NCBI GenBank assembly: GCA_023436605.1
Contig: JAEZIQ010000127.1
Coordinates: 1 to 7,202 of the forward strand
Reading direction: 5' to 3'
DNA length: 7,202 nucleotides
From: Actinomycetes bacterium
GTDB taxonomy: Bacteria > Actinomycetota > Thermoleophilia > Solirubrobacterales > 70-9
The notes under the pieces were generated by a model. The model was not told where the DNA came from and made no database searches. It was given only the letters and a program-made list of their open reading frames with translations. Position numbers and translations under genes: made by a program. The number at the start of each line of letters is the position of its first letter. The first letter of the stretch is position 1. This document shows positions 5,280 to 7,202 of this stretch, in pieces.

Positions 5280-6815
5280 TCAGGCCGCGACTTTGAACTT
5301 GAGGGACGTCTTGCCGGTGTTTCCGGCCTGGTCGCTGAGGCTGGCCGCGGCGGTGAATCTGAGGGCCCGGGGCGCGCGCTTGCCGATGCTCCGAGCCCGC
5401 AGGCCGCGAGCGGCGATCAGGTTCAGGCGCTTGCGGACCTTGGCGGTGGGACGAAGTCTCAGCTTCGCCACCCCGGCCCGGGCGAGGTACACGCGTCCGG
5501 CGAACTTCAATCCGCCCTTGCCCTTGACGGCCACGCGGCCGGCGCAAGCCTCATCGCAGCGGACGTTCAGCCTCAGCGCCCTGCGCATCGACTTCACGGT
5601 CTGCTTCGGAGCGAAGAGCTTGACCACGGGGGCGGTGCGGTCGGTCGTGTCCGGATCGGGATCCGCTGTCTTCCTGACCACAAAGGTGCGGGTCAGGGTC
5701 GTCTCGTTGCCGGCCTGGTCGGTCAGCACGACCTTGAAGGAATGAAGGCCCGGGGACAGGTCGGAGTTGGCGCTGCCGTCACAGTCGACCGCTTCACCTT
5801 CGTCCCAGACGCAGGCCTGGGTGACCGGAAGTCCATCTTCGAAGTTCCAGCCGAAGCTGACCTTGCCGTTGACCTCGGAACCTTCTTCGGGGGCGGCGGT
5901 GAAGGCTGCCTGCGGAGCGGTTCGGTCAACCACGAACTGGTGGACGACCGAGGCCTTGTTGTCGACCAGGTCGTTGGCTTCGACCACGAACTCCCAGACG
6001 CCCTCTTCCGGCACTTGCTTCGAGAACGGTTCTCCCGGCCAGCAGTATTCGTCCCCTTCACCTTCGGGATCGGGGAAAGGACTGTCGTCACCCTGTCGGC
6101 GAATTGTGCAGTAGGAGTTGTGCACGTCCCCGTCGGGAAAGGCCAGCTCGAAGGTGGCCTCGTCGGCGTTGGTCGCGGGGAGCGGATCGACCAGTTCGAC
6201 CCGTGGCGCGGTGTGGTCCACGGTGATCGTGACCTGCTGGCTCAGAGCGCTGTTGTAGTTGCCGTCGGTGACGCGCACCTGAACCGTGTGCTCCCCTTCG
6301 GCCACTTCGGAAGTGTCAATGTCGACCATGTCCCAGCCGCTGGTCCTGGTCAGCACGACCTCGTCGTCCAGCAGGTACTCCACCTTGGTGATCTTCTCGT
6401 TATCTGAAGCCTGGACCTGGATGTTGGCCTGCTGGCCGGCCCGGCCCGAGTGCCCGTTGATGAACGCGGTCGGGTCCTGGACATCGTTGAAAAACACGAT
6501 GGCAGTCTTCTTGCCGGGAGCGAAGGTGAGTACGCACCTGCGTTCGGCGTTGAAGCGGGAGCAGCCGCTCCAGCTCGTCGCGGCCCAGCCCTGAGCGGTG
6601 GGAGTCGTGGTCAGCGCGATTTCGGGCGCCGGAACACTGTCATCCCAGACGACGGTTTCAGTGCAGTCACTACCGCAGTCAAACCCGGGGGCGGTGACCG
6701 TGCCCTTGCCATAGACCTTGAGCTCGATCTCGCCGACCTGCTGGACCGCCTGGGCGGACTGGGCGGCGAACAGGAAGGCCATCAGGGTCACTGTGGTGAT
6801 CAGGATCCTTTTCAT
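5280..6815 (-). CDS. Secreted Ig-like multidomain protein (paralogue A)
   Basis: 511 residues, the first gene of the minus-strand block. The signal peptide is residues 1-23 (MKR, hydrophobic core, AQA before VQQ). Domains parallel paralogue B: B-repeat-like module at about 28-113 with DCGSDC (46-51) and SWSGC (81-85); Ig-like units at about 114-203, 204-300 and 301-383, with VDHTAP, VDRTAP and TDRTAP at the junctions (199, 296, 391); a short DPDPD linker (385-389); and a basic C-terminal domain (392-511, about 31 Lys/Arg to 4 Asp/Glu). The rest of the mature protein is acidic. Ten Cys (47, 51, 85, 94, 236, 258, 335, 345, 420, 424) correspond one-to-one to those of B. Compared with B, the C-terminal domain carries an extra stretch of about a dozen residues near 464-482. 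GAGGAG (6831-6826) lies 10 nt before the ATG. No catalytic motif is seen; a surface or matrix role is inferred. Confidence 0.87.
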   Translation of the reverse strand: MKRILITTVTLMAFLFAAQSAQAVQQVGEIELKVYGKGTVTAPGFDCGSDCTETVVWDDSVPAPEIALTTTPTAQGWAATSWSGCSRFNAERRCVLTFAPGKKTAIVFFNDVQDPTAFINGHSGRAGQQANIQVQASDNEKITKVEYLLDDEVVLTRTSGWDMVDIDTSEVAEGEHTVQVRVTDGNYNSALSQQVTITVDHTAPRVELVDPLPATNADEATFELAFPDGDVHNSYCTIRRQGDDSPFPDPEGEGDEYCWPGEPFSKQVPEEGVWEFVVEANDLVDNKASVVHQFVVDRTAPQAAFTAAPEEGSEVNGKVSFGWNFEDGLPVTQACVWDEGEAVDCDGSANSDLSPGLHSFKVVLTDQAGNETTLTRTFVVRKTADPDPDTTDRTAPVVKLFAPKQTVKSMRRALRLNVRCDEACAGRVAVKGKGGLKFAGRVYLARAGVAKLRLRPTAKVRKRLNLIAARGLRARSIGKRAPRALRFTAAASLSDQAGNTGKTSLKFKVAA

Positions 6816-6825
6816 TTCTGCGTTG

Positions 6826-6831
6826 CTCCTC
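6826..6831 (-). promoter_or_regulatory. Ribosome binding site of paralogue A
   Basis: GAGGAG on the minus strand (6831-6826), 10 nt from the ATG at 6815. The spacing is slightly long but the match to the anti-Shine-Dalgarno is good. It supports a leadered transcript for A, unlike the apparently leaderless genes at 2473 and 6997. I could not pick a convincing -10/-35 pair for A in the upstream spacer. Confidence 0.5.
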
Positions 6832-6882
6832 GGGAACTTCGGGTAGTTGCCAATCGAATGTGGCGGCAGCTTCCCCGGAGGA

Positions 6883-6957
6883 GGTTTCGAGGTTCTTGCG
6901 GAAACTTTGCGTGGGCCGCAAGGTTTCGAGTCGCAATCCGGGATTTTCAGGCCTGAA
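6883..6957. promoter_or_regulatory. Cluster of inverted and direct repeats in the divergent A / pdhA spacer
   Basis: The spacer between the two divergent starts (6816-6996, 181 bp) contains: GGTTTCGAG twice (6883-6891 and 6922-6930); an 11-bp inverted repeat GAAACTTTGCG (6901-6911) / CGCAAGGTTTC (6917-6927) with one mismatch and a 5-nt loop; a competing pairing CTTGCGG (6895-6901) / CCGCAAG (6916-6922); and the perfect 12-bp palindrome TTCAGGCCTGAA (6946-6957), 39 nt before the pdhA start. These are the kinds of sites bound by dimeric regulators and could serve either gene. No regulator gene is in the window. Confidence 0.45.
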
Positions 6958-6984
6958 GCCGAAAAGCCGAGGTCATCGCCCCGC

Positions 6985-6990
6985 TATGGT
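6985..6990 (+). promoter_or_regulatory. Candidate -10 box for leaderless expression of pdhA
   Basis: TATGGT (fits TAnnnT) is followed by six bases (ctaggt) and the ATG at 6997, placing the expected transcription start on the start codon. A normal Shine-Dalgarno is absent. No clear -35 is present around 6962-6967. The arrangement duplicates that of the transferase gene at 2473. Confidence 0.5.
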
Positions 6991-6996
6991 CTAGGT

Positions 6997-7202
6997 ATGG
7001 CCAAGGTTCCTGATCGTCAGGTTTGCCTCGATCTCCTCGGCCGGATGTGCCTGATCCGGCGCTTCGAGGAGGAAGCAGGGCGCCAGTACCAGCGGGCCAA
7101 GGCAGGTGGGTTCCTTCACCTGGCGATCGGCGAGGAGGCGACGATCGTCGGCACCACCTCGGTGATGCGGGACGACGACTATCTGATCGGCACCTACCGC
7201 AC
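6997..7202 (+). CDS. pdhA: Pyruvate dehydrogenase E1 component alpha subunit, 5' end only
   Basis: 68 codons plus two bases before the window ends; the 3' end is outside. The protein begins MAKVPDRQ and shows the E1 alpha N-terminal pattern: CLIRRFEEEAGRQYQ at about 18-32, then GGFLHLAIGEEATIVG (38-53), then DDDYLIGTYR (59-68). In the family the GxFxHLxxGQEA segment helps form the active-site entrance near thiamine diphosphate, and YRxHG follows directly after the point where the window ends. E1 alpha pairs with E1 beta to decarboxylate pyruvate and acetylate the lipoyl group of E2. The GGFLHL form favours pyruvate (or acetoin) over branched-chain 2-oxoacids, but acoA or a bkdA-like gene cannot be excluded from so short a piece. 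The ATG at 6986 is out of frame; 6997 is chosen from homology and the -10 spacing. Confidence 0.82.
   Translation, partial: MAKVPDRQVCLDLLGRMCLIRRFEEEAGRQYQRAKAGGFLHLAIGEEATIVGTTSVMRDDDYLIGTYR

Noticed and set aside
5196..6407. Plus-strand ORF of 403 codons opposite gene A
   Set aside because: It is antisense to the well-supported secreted protein A and has no domain, no ribosome site and shadow-like composition.

Overview
This window looks like chromosomal DNA of a high-G+C actinobacterium, most plausibly class Thermoleophilia (Solirubrobacterales or a relative). That placement is inference. It rests on the G+C-rich, GC3-biased coding style, on start codons sitting directly behind -10-like hexamers (leaderless genes), and on two secreted proteins with the basic C-terminal domain that I associate with exported Solirubrobacterales proteins. 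No rRNA, tRNA, CRISPR array, insertion sequence or phage gene is visible.

Layout. Positions 1-797 (+) hold the C-terminal end of a hybrid sensor histidine kinase: a degenerate receiver domain followed by a canonical one. Its stop codon abuts the stop of the convergent block that fills 798-6815 on the minus strand. Read 5' to 3', that block contains: (A) a secreted Ig-like multidomain protein (6815-5280); (B) its tandem paralogue (5196-3676); a secreted beta-propeller protein (3641-2613) broken by one in-frame amber codon at 3059-3057; a family 2 membrane glycosyltransferase of the cellulose/poly-GlcNAc synthase type (2473-974); and a 59-residue single-membrane-span protein (977-798) that overlaps the transferase by ATGA. 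At 6997 (+) the 5' end of a pyruvate dehydrogenase E1 alpha gene diverges from gene A and runs off the window.

How it may fit together. A, B and the propeller all begin with signal peptides, and the transferase is an integral membrane enzyme. The block therefore looks like a cell-surface or exopolysaccharide locus: a polymer-making synthase with a small membrane partner, plus two envelope proteins whose strongly basic C-terminal domains could contact an anionic wall or polymer. This is inference from context. The pyruvate dehydrogenase gene is probably an unrelated neighbour.

Regulatory structure. Every junction in the minus-strand block carries a strong GC-rich hairpin: 5219-5247 between A and B, 3682-3706 at the very end of B, and 2558-2588 between propeller and transferase. 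The last one has a T-tract only on the plus strand, so it reads as a terminator facing against all the genes around it. The divergent A/pdhA spacer (6816-6996) contains a 12-bp palindrome, an 11-bp inverted repeat and a 9-bp direct repeat. The transferase and pdhA both have a TAnnnT hexamer exactly 6 nt before the ATG.

I do not see a clearly new defence or mobile system. The items most worth a second look are the amber-split propeller, the small transferase partner protein, the 10-cysteine charge-polarised paralogue pair, and the junction hairpins.
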